From the NCBI GenBank assembly GCA_900543945.1, contig UQTN01000055.1, positions 1 through 13,887 of the forward strand: a stretch of 13,887 nt of DNA, read 5' to 3'. This DNA comes from an uncultured Collinsella sp. Lineage in GTDB: Bacteria > Actinomycetota > Coriobacteriia > Coriobacteriales > Coriobacteriaceae. Positions 1 through 6,463 of the stretch are shown in pieces (positions within the stretch are counted from its first letter, which is position 1; each line of letters starts with the position of its first letter). A model generated the notes under the pieces. The model made no database searches and was not told the DNA's origin. It saw nothing but the letters and a program-made list of their open reading frames with translations. The position numbers were made by a program, and so were the translations under genes.

Positions 1-55
1 GCGTCGCGGCCCTTTTCCTTGGAGAAGGATCGATTAATGGAACGGAGAGCCCGTT
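1..55. other. left-edge intergenic sequence
   Basis: No gene can be assigned here. A short inverted repeat, GAACGG (40-45) with CCGTTC (51-56), runs into the EIIA stop codon. It has no T-tract and is too short to call a terminator. Read leftward, the purine-rich stretch CAAGGAAAAGGG near the edge could be a ribosome binding site for a further gene outside the window, so the operon may continue. Confidence 0.3.
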
Positions 56-508
56 CTAGCCCTCGAGCCCGGCGTTGATGAGCCCGGCAATCTCGACAGG
101 ATCGGTGCTTTCGCGCACCCTGTCACGGAAGCCAGCATCCATCAGCATCACGGCAGCCTTGGAGAGCAGACGCAGGTGCGTGGTTCCCGCTTCGCCGGCG
201 GGCACGTACAGCGCGAGCGCCACATCGACGGGCACGCCATCAAAGCTCGGCCACTCAACAGGCTCGGACAGCTTGAGCACGGCCACGCCCGGCGTATGGA
301 TCGCATCGCTCTTGGCATGCGGAACGGCAAAACCGGCGACGAGGCCAGTCTCGGCCTCGTTTTCGCGAGCAATAAAAGCCGCCTCTACAGCAGACGCGTC
401 ATCGGCAAAACCAAGCTCAACAGCCTGCTCGGACAGATAATGCAGCGCGTCCTCGCGCGAGGCGGCGGCGTAGCCAATCGTCACTTGGTTGGCAGATACA
501 AACCCCAT
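56..508 (-). CDS. PTS EIIA component, fructose/mannitol family
   Basis: This is a single-domain cytoplasmic EIIA of 150 residues, the usual length for the fructose/mannitol class. It accepts phosphate from HPr and passes it to the EIIB domain of its transporter. The motif GFAVPHAKSDAI places the phosphorylated histidine at His64. A second conserved-looking histidine, His111, lies in TTHLRLL. The start is supported by AAGGAAGG about eight bases upstream, which overlaps the end of the preceding transketolase C-half gene; the gap between the two genes is 12 nt. It is the last gene of the leftward sugar cluster and probably serves the EIIBC encoded about 4 kb upstream, since that protein has no EIIA domain of its own. 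The sugar cannot be read from this subunit. The family call is secure and the pairing is inferred from context. Confidence 0.93.
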   Translation of the reverse strand: MGFVSANQVTIGYAAASREDALHYLSEQAVELGFADDASAVEAAFIARENEAETGLVAGFAVPHAKSDAIHTPGVAVLKLSEPVEWPSFDGVPVDVALALYVPAGEAGTTHLRLLSKAAVMLMDAGFRDRVRESTDPVEIAGLINAGLEG

Positions 509-520
509 GGAAAGCCTTCC

Positions 521-1459
521 TTACAACACGGACCTGACCGCAGCTTCGATGCCGTCGGCGTCCAAACCGTACTTATGCAGCAAATCGACCGCAGGGCCGG
601 ACTCGCCGTACACATCGCGCACGCCGACGCGACGCATCGGCACTGGATGCTGCTCCGCGAGCACCGAGGCAACGGCCTCGCCAAGACCACCGATAATCGA
701 ATGCTCCTCGGCGGTGACCACGCGACCGGTCTTCTTGGCGCTGGCAACCACCAAACGCTCATCGAGCGGTTTGATCGTATGCATGTTGATGACCTCAGCA
801 TCGATGCCGTCGGCAGCGAGCGCCTCGGCAGCAGCGAGTGCCTCAGCGACCATGAGACCGCACGCGACGATCGTGACATCAGAGCCCTCCCGTACAACAA
901 CACCGCGGCCGATCTTGAACTCGTAGTCCTCGTGATCGTTGATGACCGGTGTTGCCAGGCGGCCGAAGCGCATGTAGACCGGCCCCTCAAACTCATAGGC
1001 GGCGCGCACACAGGCGCGGGCCTCGACATCGTCGGCGGGAACGACCACCGTCATACCCGGAATCGTACGCATGAGTGCGATATCCTCGCAGCACTGGTGC
1101 GTGGCGCCGTCCTCGCCCACCGAAATGCCGGCATGGGTGGCGCCAATCTTGACGTTGAGGTGCGGGTAGCCAATGGAATTGCGGACCTGCTCGTAGGCGC
1201 GACCGGCGGCAAACATCGCAAAGGTGCTCGCAAAAGCAACGCGGCCCGTGGTCGCGATGCCGGCGGCAAGACCCATCAGGTTGCTCTCGGCGATGCCGGC
1301 ATCGTAAAAGCGCTCAGGATGGGCAGTCTTAAACTTACCCGTCTGCGTAGCGGCAGCCAGGTCGGCATCGAGCACTACAAAGTCATCGTGCTCATTGCCC
1401 AGCTCGACGAGTGCCTCGCCGTAGCTTACGCGCGTGGCGACTTTTTTGACCTCTGCCAT
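521..1459 (-). CDS. transketolase, C-terminal subunit
   Basis: This 312-residue protein is the pyrimidine-binding and C-terminal half of a split transketolase. With its partner it moves two-carbon units between ketose and aldose phosphates using thiamine diphosphate. DAGIAESNLMG (53-63) holds Glu58, the expected glutamate that activates the cofactor aminopyrimidine. H109 and GEDGATHQ (115-122) match the substrate-binding segment of transketolases. The C-terminal part (about 185-312) has the DVTIVACG and AEEHSIIGGLGEAVA signatures of the transketolase C domain. The start ATG overlaps the stop of the N-half gene by one base (TAATG), so the two halves are probably translationally coupled and made in equal amounts. 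A 1-deoxyxylulose-5-phosphate synthase or E1 component is unlikely because of the neighbouring N-half and transaldolase. Confidence 0.94.
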   Translation of the reverse strand: MAEVKKVATRVSYGEALVELGNEHDDFVVLDADLAAATQTGKFKTAHPERFYDAGIAESNLMGLAAGIATTGRVAFASTFAMFAAGRAYEQVRNSIGYPHLNVKIGATHAGISVGEDGATHQCCEDIALMRTIPGMTVVVPADDVEARACVRAAYEFEGPVYMRFGRLATPVINDHEDYEFKIGRGVVVREGSDVTIVACGLMVAEALAAAEALAADGIDAEVINMHTIKPLDERLVVASAKKTGRVVTAEEHSIIGGLGEAVASVLAEQHPVPMRRVGVRDVYGESGPAVDLLHKYGLDADGIEAAVRSVL

Positions 1460-2289
1460 TAGAGTTCCTCTCCTGCTGCCGCGAGCTCGGCCATGGCCTG
1501 CTCAAACTGCTCGTCATTGGGCGCCTTGCCATGCCAGCCAACCTGGTTCTCCATAAAGGAGACGCCTTTGCCCTTCACCGTCTCGGCGATGATAGCGACG
1601 GGCGCGCCGGTCACCTCGCGAGCTTCGGCGAAAGCCGCCTCAATCTGCGCCATGTCGTTGCCATCGGCTAGCTCTATCACATGCCACTTAAAGGCGCGGA
1701 ACTTGTCGGCAAGCGGCATGGCCGAGTTGACTTCATCGATCGTGCCGTCAATCTGCAAGCCGTTGTGGTCGACGACGGCAACAAGATTGTCGAGCGCATG
1801 GTTGCCGGCAAACATAGCCGCCTCCCACACCTGGCCTTCCTCGCACTCACCGTCGCCCAGCAACGTGTAGACACGGTAGCTGTCGCCCCAGTGCTTAGCG
1901 GCAAGCGCCATTCCAACTGCAGCAGAGATGCCCTGACCGAGCGAGCCGGTGGACATATCGATGCCTGGGGTATCGTTCATGTTGGGATGGCCCTGCAGTC
2001 GGCTGCCAATATGGCGGAGCGTCTCGAGCTCTTCGACGGGAAAATAGCCGCGATTTGCCAACACCGAATACAGGCCCGGCGCCGCGTGACCCTTGGAGAG
2101 CACAAAGCGGTCGCGATCGGCCTTGTGAGGGTCGGCAGGATCGATATTCATTTCCTCAAAGTACAGATACGTCATGATGTCGGCTGCACCGAGCGATCCA
2201 CCCGGATGTCCCGACTTGGCCGCGTGAACCGCAGTCACGACACCCTTCCTGACCTCATTGGCGACCTTCGCCAGCTCCTGGTTGGTCAT
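1459..2289 (-). CDS. transketolase, N-terminal subunit
   Basis: This 276-residue protein is the ThDP/metal-binding half of a split transketolase. The motif GDGE (145-148) followed by Asn176 in VVDHNGLQ is the classical thiamine diphosphate and Mg2+ site. SGHPGGSLGAADI (26-38) and SKGHAAPGLY (65-74) are typical N-half segments. The open frame extends 34 codons further upstream, but the ATG at 2289 has AGAGGA a few bases before it and gives MTNQELAKVANEVRKG, a normal N-half beginning, so the shorter start is preferred. It follows transaldolase after 64 nt and overlaps the C-half by one base. Together the halves equal one ordinary transketolase of about 590 residues. The complex should be cytoplasmic and act in the non-oxidative pentose phosphate pathway. 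Confidence 0.94.
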   Translation of the reverse strand: MTNQELAKVANEVRKGVVTAVHAAKSGHPGGSLGAADIMTYLYFEEMNIDPADPHKADRDRFVLSKGHAAPGLYSVLANRGYFPVEELETLRHIGSRLQGHPNMNDTPGIDMSTGSLGQGISAAVGMALAAKHWGDSYRVYTLLGDGECEEGQVWEAAMFAGNHALDNLVAVVDHNGLQIDGTIDEVNSAMPLADKFRAFKWHVIELADGNDMAQIEAAFAEAREVTGAPVAIIAETVKGKGVSFMENQVGWHGKAPNDEQFEQAMAELAAAGEEL

Positions 2290-2353
2290 ACGAATTCCTC
2301 TCTTGAGAACAACCCCGGCACCGGATGGCGCGATGCCGAGGGCAACCCGGTCG

Positions 2354-3037
2354 TTAAGCCTGAGCGACGACCTTCTGCCAGTCAGCCTCAAAAGAGGCGA
2401 GGCCCTGGTCGGTCAGCGGGTGATGCAGGCACTTCTTGAGAGCGGCCATGGGCACGGTCGCGATGTCGGCACCAAGAAGAGCCGCCTGGGTCACGTGGTT
2501 GGGCGTGCGGACCGAAGCGGTGATGATCTCGACGGTGTCGTCGACGTTCTTGCCGGTCCAGTCATAGTTCTTGATGCATGTCACGACATTGTCGAGCTGC
2601 GAGATGCCGTCCTCGGCGATGTCGTCAAAGCGGCCGACGAACGGGCTGATGTAGCGGGCACCGGCGTTGGCGGCCATGAGGGCCTGGGTCGGCGAGAAAA
2701 CAAGCGTCATGTTGACGCGCACGCCTGCATCGGCCAGGGCGCGGCAGGCGGCGAGGCCGGCCTCGCACACGGGAAGCTTGACCACGATGTTGGGAGCCAG
2801 GGCGGCAAGACGCTTGCCCTCCTCGATCATGCCCTCGGCAGTGGTCGCGGTGGACTCAGCAGACACGGGCAGGCCCTCGCAGAGCTCGGCAATCTTGAGC
2901 ATATGGGGCTCAAAGTCGGCGAGCTTGCCGCCGGTCTTGGCGTACAGGGACGGGTTGGTGGTGACGCCGGCCAGGCAGCCCCAGCTCTTGGCCTCGGCGA
3001 TCTCGTCAAGGTTGGCGGTATCGATAAAGAACTTCAT
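2354..3037 (-). CDS. transaldolase, small TalC/FSA-type
   Basis: This 227-residue class I aldolase belongs to the small transaldolase/fructose-6-phosphate aldolase family. It begins FFIDTANLDEI and has GVTTNPSL at 24-31. The Schiff-base lysine is Lys87 in NIVVKLPVC. Two positions favour transaldolase over fructose-6-phosphate aldolase: Glu61 where E. coli FSA has Gln59, and Phe133 in SPFVGR where FSA has Tyr131. The alignment was made by eye. The ATG at 3037 has AAGGAG eight bases upstream and is preferred over an ATG nine codons earlier. The gene starts only 32 nt after a predicted intrinsic terminator, so its expression and that of the transketolase and EIIA genes after it probably depends on read-through. 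It would transfer dihydroxyacetone units from fructose 6-phosphate or sedoheptulose 7-phosphate. Confidence 0.92.
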   Translation of the reverse strand: MKFFIDTANLDEIAEAKSWGCLAGVTTNPSLYAKTGGKLADFEPHMLKIAELCEGLPVSAESTATTAEGMIEEGKRLAALAPNIVVKLPVCEAGLAACRALADAGVRVNMTLVFSPTQALMAANAGARYISPFVGRFDDIAEDGISQLDNVVTCIKNYDWTGKNVDDTVEIITASVRTPNHVTQAALLGADIATVPMAALKKCLHHPLTDQGLASFEADWQKVVAQA

Positions 3038-3069
3038 GGTGCAAACTCCTTCTAAGGAATCCAAAACTC

Positions 3070-3105
3070 AAAAAATAGGACAAAGGGGATGTCCCTTTGT
3101 CCTAT
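3070..3105 (-). terminator. intrinsic terminator between KbaZ-like gene and transaldolase
   Basis: A perfect 13-bp stem, 3075-3087 with 3093-3105 (ATAGGACAAAGGG on the + strand), encloses a 5-nt loop. In the leftward direction it is followed directly by six T residues (A run at 3070-3075), the standard form of a Rho-independent terminator. It lies inside the sugar cluster rather than at its end, so it may act as a partial terminator or attenuator. Confidence 0.82.
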
Positions 3106-3107
3106 GT

Positions 3108-3143
3108 GCCGGGCCTGCAGCTGGGACATGCCCCAGGCCCGGC
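3108..3143 (-). promoter_or_regulatory. GC-rich hairpin preceding the internal terminator
   Basis: GCCGGGCCTG (3108-3117) pairs perfectly with CAGGCCCGGC (3134-3143) around a 16-nt loop. It has no T-tract of its own. It starts 20 nt after the stop of the KbaZ-like gene and lies two bases from the terminator stem. The strand 3123-3134 in and beside its loop is complementary, with one bulge, to 3085-3095 at the top of the terminator. It could protect the 3' end of the upstream mRNA or take part in termination control. Confidence 0.55.
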
Positions 3144-3162
3144 GTCGTGTAGGAAAAGCTAC

Positions 3163-4431
3163 TTAGAGAGCCTTCTCGATGCGGCTCGTGACGCCCTTGA
3201 GGTTAAGACCGACGACGTACTGCTTGATCGGGCGCTTGATGTGCTCGATCACAAAGCGCTTGCCGTCAATGTCCTGGGCAGCGAGGTTGCGATAGAGCTT
3301 CTCGACCTGCTCCTTGACCTCGGGATCGTTGAACGCGTAGTGGCCGGAGACATCCAGAATCTTCAGGCTGAGCTCGTCGTCGGCCAGAATGTCATCAACC
3401 TGCAGGTTGACATCGTCGCCGGTCATCCACTTGCGCCAGCGCTCGGTCTTGATGGCCTTGACCAGCAGCGTGTGATACAGATCGGAGGGATCGTCGCACA
3501 GGCCGTTGTCGACCAGAATCTGCTCGGTAGCGCAGAGCTTGAGGTAAGCGCGGGTCTCCTCGGTGCCGTACTGAGGGGCGACATTGGAAGCGGTCACGTG
3601 TGCCGGGATGTGCTCGAGCAGCGTCGCGTCGTCCAGGTAGTCGGCGTTGTGCTCCTTCAGGCCCACGCCGTAGCGCTTGGCCATGTCGGCGAGCTCGCGG
3701 GCATTCTTAAAGTTGTAATGACCGACCTGCTCGGTCCAACGGGTGAGCGTACCGGTCTGGCCGACGATAAAGGTGGGCATGGGGCAGCCGCGCTTCTCGA
3801 GCTCGGGCTGCAGCTGAGAAATGAACTCCTCGTACTTGTCGGTGGAGGTCAGGCCGCCATTGGTCTCCTCGGTACCGACCTCATAGGCAACCTCGGGCAG
3901 GTTATGCTCGCGACGGTACTGCTCAAGATAGTCGATAAGATCGATCGTGCGGCGAAGCACCACGTCGAGCGGAATAACCTTGCCGATCTGATAGGGGTCC
4001 TTGGTGGGGTCGACCATCAGCAGGTCAAAGCCTGCCTCCATGTCGGCGACAAAGGACTTGCGGGCGAGCTCCATGGCCTCGTCCTCGGGCAGGTGGGCGT
4101 TACGCTCCTCGTCGCGCTGCCACGGACCGCCGTGATCGCGGCACAGGTAGTACGGACCGGTATAGCCCACCTCGTCGGCAACCTTCTTAATGTCGGCGGC
4201 AAAGCGCGTCTGGTCCCAACCGTTGACGTAGCCGGCGCCCATCTCGTCCATATCGACCTGGTTGCGGCTAGCGATAAACATGGGCGGGAAATCCTCGTCC
4301 TTGGCAAGCTCGAACACGGCCTGAATCAGGTTGGGGCTCATGGGGCCAATGCCGACCATGGTTGCGTGATCGCCGCTGTCCTGCAGCTTGAGCATGCCCT
4401 GAACGGCCTGGCGGATGGTGAGGTTGGACAT
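3163..4431 (-). CDS. GatZ/KbaZ-like tagatose-bisphosphate aldolase subunit family protein
   Basis: This 422-residue protein matches the GatZ/KbaZ family in length and motifs. ASRNQVD (54-60), RDHGGPW (98-104) and YEVGTEETNGG (183-193) correspond to the SNQVNQ, GDHLGPN and VGTEVPxPGG segments that I recall from enterobacterial GatZ/KbaZ, but all three are altered, so this is a divergent branch. Classical members are non-catalytic partners of the class II aldolases GatY/KbaY. No such partner and no tagatose-6-phosphate kinase is present here. Some family members are reported to epimerise C4 of fructose/tagatose 6-phosphate, and a role of that kind would suit a gene between a PTS transporter and transketolase/transaldolase. 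That is inference. The start has a strong site (GGAGAAGGAG) upstream. It lies 144 nt after EIIBC, with a structured leader between them, and is followed by a hairpin and terminator. Confidence 0.82.
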   Translation of the reverse strand: MSNLTIRQAVQGMLKLQDSGDHATMVGIGPMSPNLIQAVFELAKDEDFPPMFIASRNQVDMDEMGAGYVNGWDQTRFAADIKKVADEVGYTGPYYLCRDHGGPWQRDEERNAHLPEDEAMELARKSFVADMEAGFDLLMVDPTKDPYQIGKVIPLDVVLRRTIDLIDYLEQYRREHNLPEVAYEVGTEETNGGLTSTDKYEEFISQLQPELEKRGCPMPTFIVGQTGTLTRWTEQVGHYNFKNARELADMAKRYGVGLKEHNADYLDDATLLEHIPAHVTASNVAPQYGTEETRAYLKLCATEQILVDNGLCDDPSDLYHTLLVKAIKTERWRKWMTGDDVNLQVDDILADDELSLKILDVSGHYAFNDPEVKEQVEKLYRNLAAQDIDGKRFVIEHIKRPIKQYVVGLNLKGVTSRIEKAL

Positions 4432-4472
4432 TTTGTTCTCCTTCTCCAGAGGATTTTTGACAAAAGTTCCCT

Positions 4473-4491
4473 GGGACCCAGATGTGGGCCC
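4473..4491 (-). promoter_or_regulatory. small hairpin in the leader of the KbaZ-like gene
   Basis: GGG (4473-4475) and CCCA (4477-4480) pair with TGGG (4485-4488) and CCC (4489-4491) around a GATG loop, with one bulged base at 4476. It lies about 30 nt before the ribosome binding site of the KbaZ-like gene. No proper T-tract follows, so it is not called a terminator. Confidence 0.35.
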
Positions 4492-4500
4492 TATCAGTGC

Positions 4501-4561
4501 GGATGGATTTTGTTGTGTAGGGGCGGTTGTGCGGAGTCAAATCCATCCCTCCGCACAACCG
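4501..4561 (-). promoter_or_regulatory. interlocked inverted repeats, possible RNA pseudoknot
   Basis: Two perfect inverted repeats interlock. Stem 1 is 13 bp (4524-4536 with 4549-4561). Stem 2 is 10 bp (4501-4510 with 4539-4548), and its inner arm is ten of the twelve bases in the loop of stem 1. In the leftward transcript this is an H-type pseudoknot order: stem 1, loop, stem 1 closing, 13-nt linker, then the loop's partner. The absent first linker means both full-length stems may not fit together, so two exclusive folds are also possible. It sits in the 144-nt gap between EIIBC and the KbaZ-like gene, upstream of the latter's ribosome binding site. No T-tract follows either stem. Confidence 0.6.
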
Positions 4562-4575
4562 GAGTCCTTAAAGGT

Positions 4576-6048
4576 TTACTTGGCCTGCTTATCGAGCGTG
4601 GGCTTCATGGCAATCAGGATTGCAGCGGCGACCAAGGAGCCAATCACGATGTCCAGGCAGAACAGCGCGACGTTGTTGGTGGCCAGGGCGACAATAAAGC
4701 CACCATGCGGAACATAGCAGTCGATGCCCTGGAAGGCGGCAAGCGCCGCGCCCACGGCAGAGCCGATGCAAATGCCGGGCAGGGTGTGGCCAAGATCCTT
4801 GACCGCGAAGGGAATAGCGCCCTCGGTAATACCGATACAGCCCATGAACAGCGCAGAGATGCCCATCTGACGGTCAGCGTCATCGAACTTGTTCTTGGCG
4901 ATGAGCGCAGCGAGGCCGCAAGCAATCGGGGGAATGGCGACGGCGACGCGGAACATACCGTTGGGGCCGTAGATGCCGGAGGCCATGATGGCCATGGTAA
5001 AGGTCGAAGCGGTCTTGTTGATGGGGCCACCCATATCGAAAGCGGTCATAACGCCAATGACCAGGCCCAGGACGACGGCGGAGCCGCCCTGCAGGCTGCC
5101 GAGCACGCTGGTGAGCCAATCCATCACAAAGCCAAGCGGCGTGGCCAGGATGTAGATGTAAGCCATGCCCAGGACGAGCGAGGTCAGAATCGGGATGATC
5201 AGAATGGGCATGATGGTCTGGATGGTGTTGTTGACCTTCCAGGTCTTCATCCAGCGGACAAAGTAACCGCAGATGACAGCCATGATCATGGCGCCCAAGA
5301 AGCCGGTCGAAACGCTGTTGCCGCTCGGGGTGACGACGGCGTTGTTAACCAAGTAGCCCAGGACGAAGCCGGGGGCAAGTGCGGGCTTACCGGCCATCGA
5401 GTAGGCGATGTATGCCGCAAGCACCGGAATCATCATAGAGATGCCGGCCATGCCGATAGTGTTAAGGCTCACCATCAACGGGTTGGTGACCTCCATGCCG
5501 CTAGCACCGGCAGTACCGGATGCCAACGAGAAGGCGAGGAACACGCCACCGATAACGACGATGGGGATAAAATAGGAAACGCCGGTATTGAATGCATTGA
5601 GCAGCGTCTTGCCAGGGTCGGCAAAGATGGACTGCTTGGACGCCGGTGTCGGGGCCTGCGGGGCAGCGGAGACGGCCTTCTTCTCTGCCTTGGCCTCGGC
5701 CTTGGACGCGTCAACGGCACCGCCCGTCGCCTTGATGATCTCGACAGCCTGGTCGATAATCTTTACCGGATCGGCGATTACATCCGAGGTGCCGACCTTG
5801 AGGAACTTGCCCTCGGCCATCTTCTGCTCAAAACGGTCCTCGTTCTCGACACCCACGTCGACGGACTCGAGCACCAGGTCGGCGCAATCAACGTCTTCCT
5901 GCGTGAGCTCATTCTCGATACCCAGACCACCCTGAGCCTCGACTTCGCACTCGATGCCACGAGCGGCGCATTCATCCTGAATCGCCTTCTGGGCCATATA
6001 CGTGTGGGCGATACCCACGGTACAGGCGGCAACGCCTACGATCTTCAT
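4576..6048 (-). CDS. PTS EIIBC component, fructose family
   Basis: This 490-residue membrane protein imports and phosphorylates a sugar. Residues 1-105 are an EIIB domain with phospho-acceptor Cys9 in AACTVGIAHTYMA; the usual CPTG is CTVG here. Residues 110-140 form an Ala/Lys/Pro-rich linker. Residues 141-485 are the EIIC domain with many hydrophobic segments, GGPINK at 340-345 and GITEGAIPFA at 406-415. There is no EIIA domain; a separate EIIA closes the cluster. The ATG at 6048 follows GAGGG and gives a normal EIIB beginning, so the 34 codons of open frame before it are treated as leader. A promoter and palindromic operator lie just upstream, next to a divergent LacI regulator. No 1-phosphofructokinase gene is nearby, so the substrate need not be fructose; another ketose is possible. 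Confidence 0.93.
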   Translation of the reverse strand: MKIVGVAACTVGIAHTYMAQKAIQDECAARGIECEVEAQGGLGIENELTQEDVDCADLVLESVDVGVENEDRFEQKMAEGKFLKVGTSDVIADPVKIIDQAVEIIKATGGAVDASKAEAKAEKKAVSAAPQAPTPASKQSIFADPGKTLLNAFNTGVSYFIPIVVIGGVFLAFSLASGTAGASGMEVTNPLMVSLNTIGMAGISMMIPVLAAYIAYSMAGKPALAPGFVLGYLVNNAVVTPSGNSVSTGFLGAMIMAVICGYFVRWMKTWKVNNTIQTIMPILIIPILTSLVLGMAYIYILATPLGFVMDWLTSVLGSLQGGSAVVLGLVIGVMTAFDMGGPINKTASTFTMAIMASGIYGPNGMFRVAVAIPPIACGLAALIAKNKFDDADRQMGISALFMGCIGITEGAIPFAVKDLGHTLPGICIGSAVGAALAAFQGIDCYVPHGGFIVALATNNVALFCLDIVIGSLVAAAILIAMKPTLDKQAK

Positions 6049-6132
6049 TGCTTCCCTCTTTTCATAGAGTTGCGTGCGCAAGACACCGTTTGCGGAGGCC
6101 TCCGGAGCATCCCCTGCCGTTTGGACTTGCTG

Positions 6133-6148
6133 TCTTTTCGACAAGACC
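6133..6148. promoter_or_regulatory. candidate LacI-family operator
   Basis: GTCTTTTCGACAAGAC is a 16-bp palindrome with a central CG and one mismatched pair (6138 with 6143). Central CG symmetry is typical of LacI-family operators, where the hinge leucine inserts at the central CpG. It covers the expected transcription start of EIIBC, directly downstream of the -10 box, which is a repression position. The regulator gene is divergent and adjacent. Binding is inferred. Confidence 0.62.
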
Positions 6149-6149
6149 A

Positions 6150-6179
6150 ATATAGGTGCTCGTTTTTCTTAATGCCAGT
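6150..6179 (-). promoter_or_regulatory. sigma70-type promoter for the PTS cluster
   Basis: Reading leftward, a -35 box CTGGCA (6179-6174, four of six consensus bases) is followed after 18 nt by TATATT (6155-6150). The predicted start near 6143 leaves a leader of about 95 nt before EIIBC and lies inside the candidate operator. Confidence 0.5.
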
Positions 6180-6208
6180 TTATTTCGGTAAACGCGCAGG
6201 TCAGAGCG

Positions 6209-6241
6209 TTGGTTACGCTATTTAGTTATGCGTTTAACCAA
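6209..6241. repeat. spaced inverted repeat upstream of the PTS promoter
   Basis: TTGGTTA (6209-6215) and TAACCAA (6235-6241) are 7-bp arms 19 nt apart. The next bases, CGC and GCG, are also complementary but are offset by two extra T residues. It lies upstream of the -35 box and could bind an upstream regulator or a second repressor dimer. The spacing is not typical of a single LacI site, so this is tentative. Confidence 0.25.
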
Positions 6242-6463
6242 AAATGAATCCTGCGATTTTACCCTCGATTTCAAAAGTCAAGAAGTATTTGATTTTCTCG
6301 GTAGACGGCAGATGCGCATGCCGGTCACAAATTTCGACCCCACCCATATACCGCATTTGTTGCATACTCATATGAAAGGAAAAAGTCGCTCACCAAAGCG
6401 CATCCCTCACCAAGACTCAAAGTCATCATGTTGGAAAATGCTCATCTGTCGGAAGGAGTCGCT

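Larger units (their letters stand above)
6049..6463. other. divergent regulatory region between EIIBC and lacI-type gene
   Basis: This 415-nt region has lower GC than its surroundings and no convincing gene. It holds the leftward promoter and palindrome listed separately, a palindrome GGAGGCCTCC in the EIIBC leader (6094-6103), and the octamer ATGCGCAT near 6312. A + strand frame starting with ATG at 6228 lacks a ribosome binding site and only continues as a shadow of the regulator. I could not place a clear promoter for the regulator. AT-rich hexamers near 6346-6372 are the likeliest zone. Confidence 0.5.

Noticed and set aside
176..1462. 428-codon + strand open frame
   Set aside because: It is antisense to EIIA and the transketolase C-half; composition and position mark it as a shadow.
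3108..3143. GC-rich hairpin as a second terminator
   Set aside because: No T-tract follows on either strand; only the adjacent 3070-3105 hairpin has one.
56..6048. A standard fructose (fruRKA-type) operon
   Set aside because: No 1-phosphofructokinase gene is present; KbaZ-like, transaldolase and transketolase genes take its place.
3097..6225. Very long + strand open frame (1042 codons) across the KbaZ-like and EIIBC genes
   Set aside because: It is antisense to two well-recognised genes, has repetitive His/Asp/Gly-rich composition typical of a high-GC shadow frame, and lacks a ribosome binding site.
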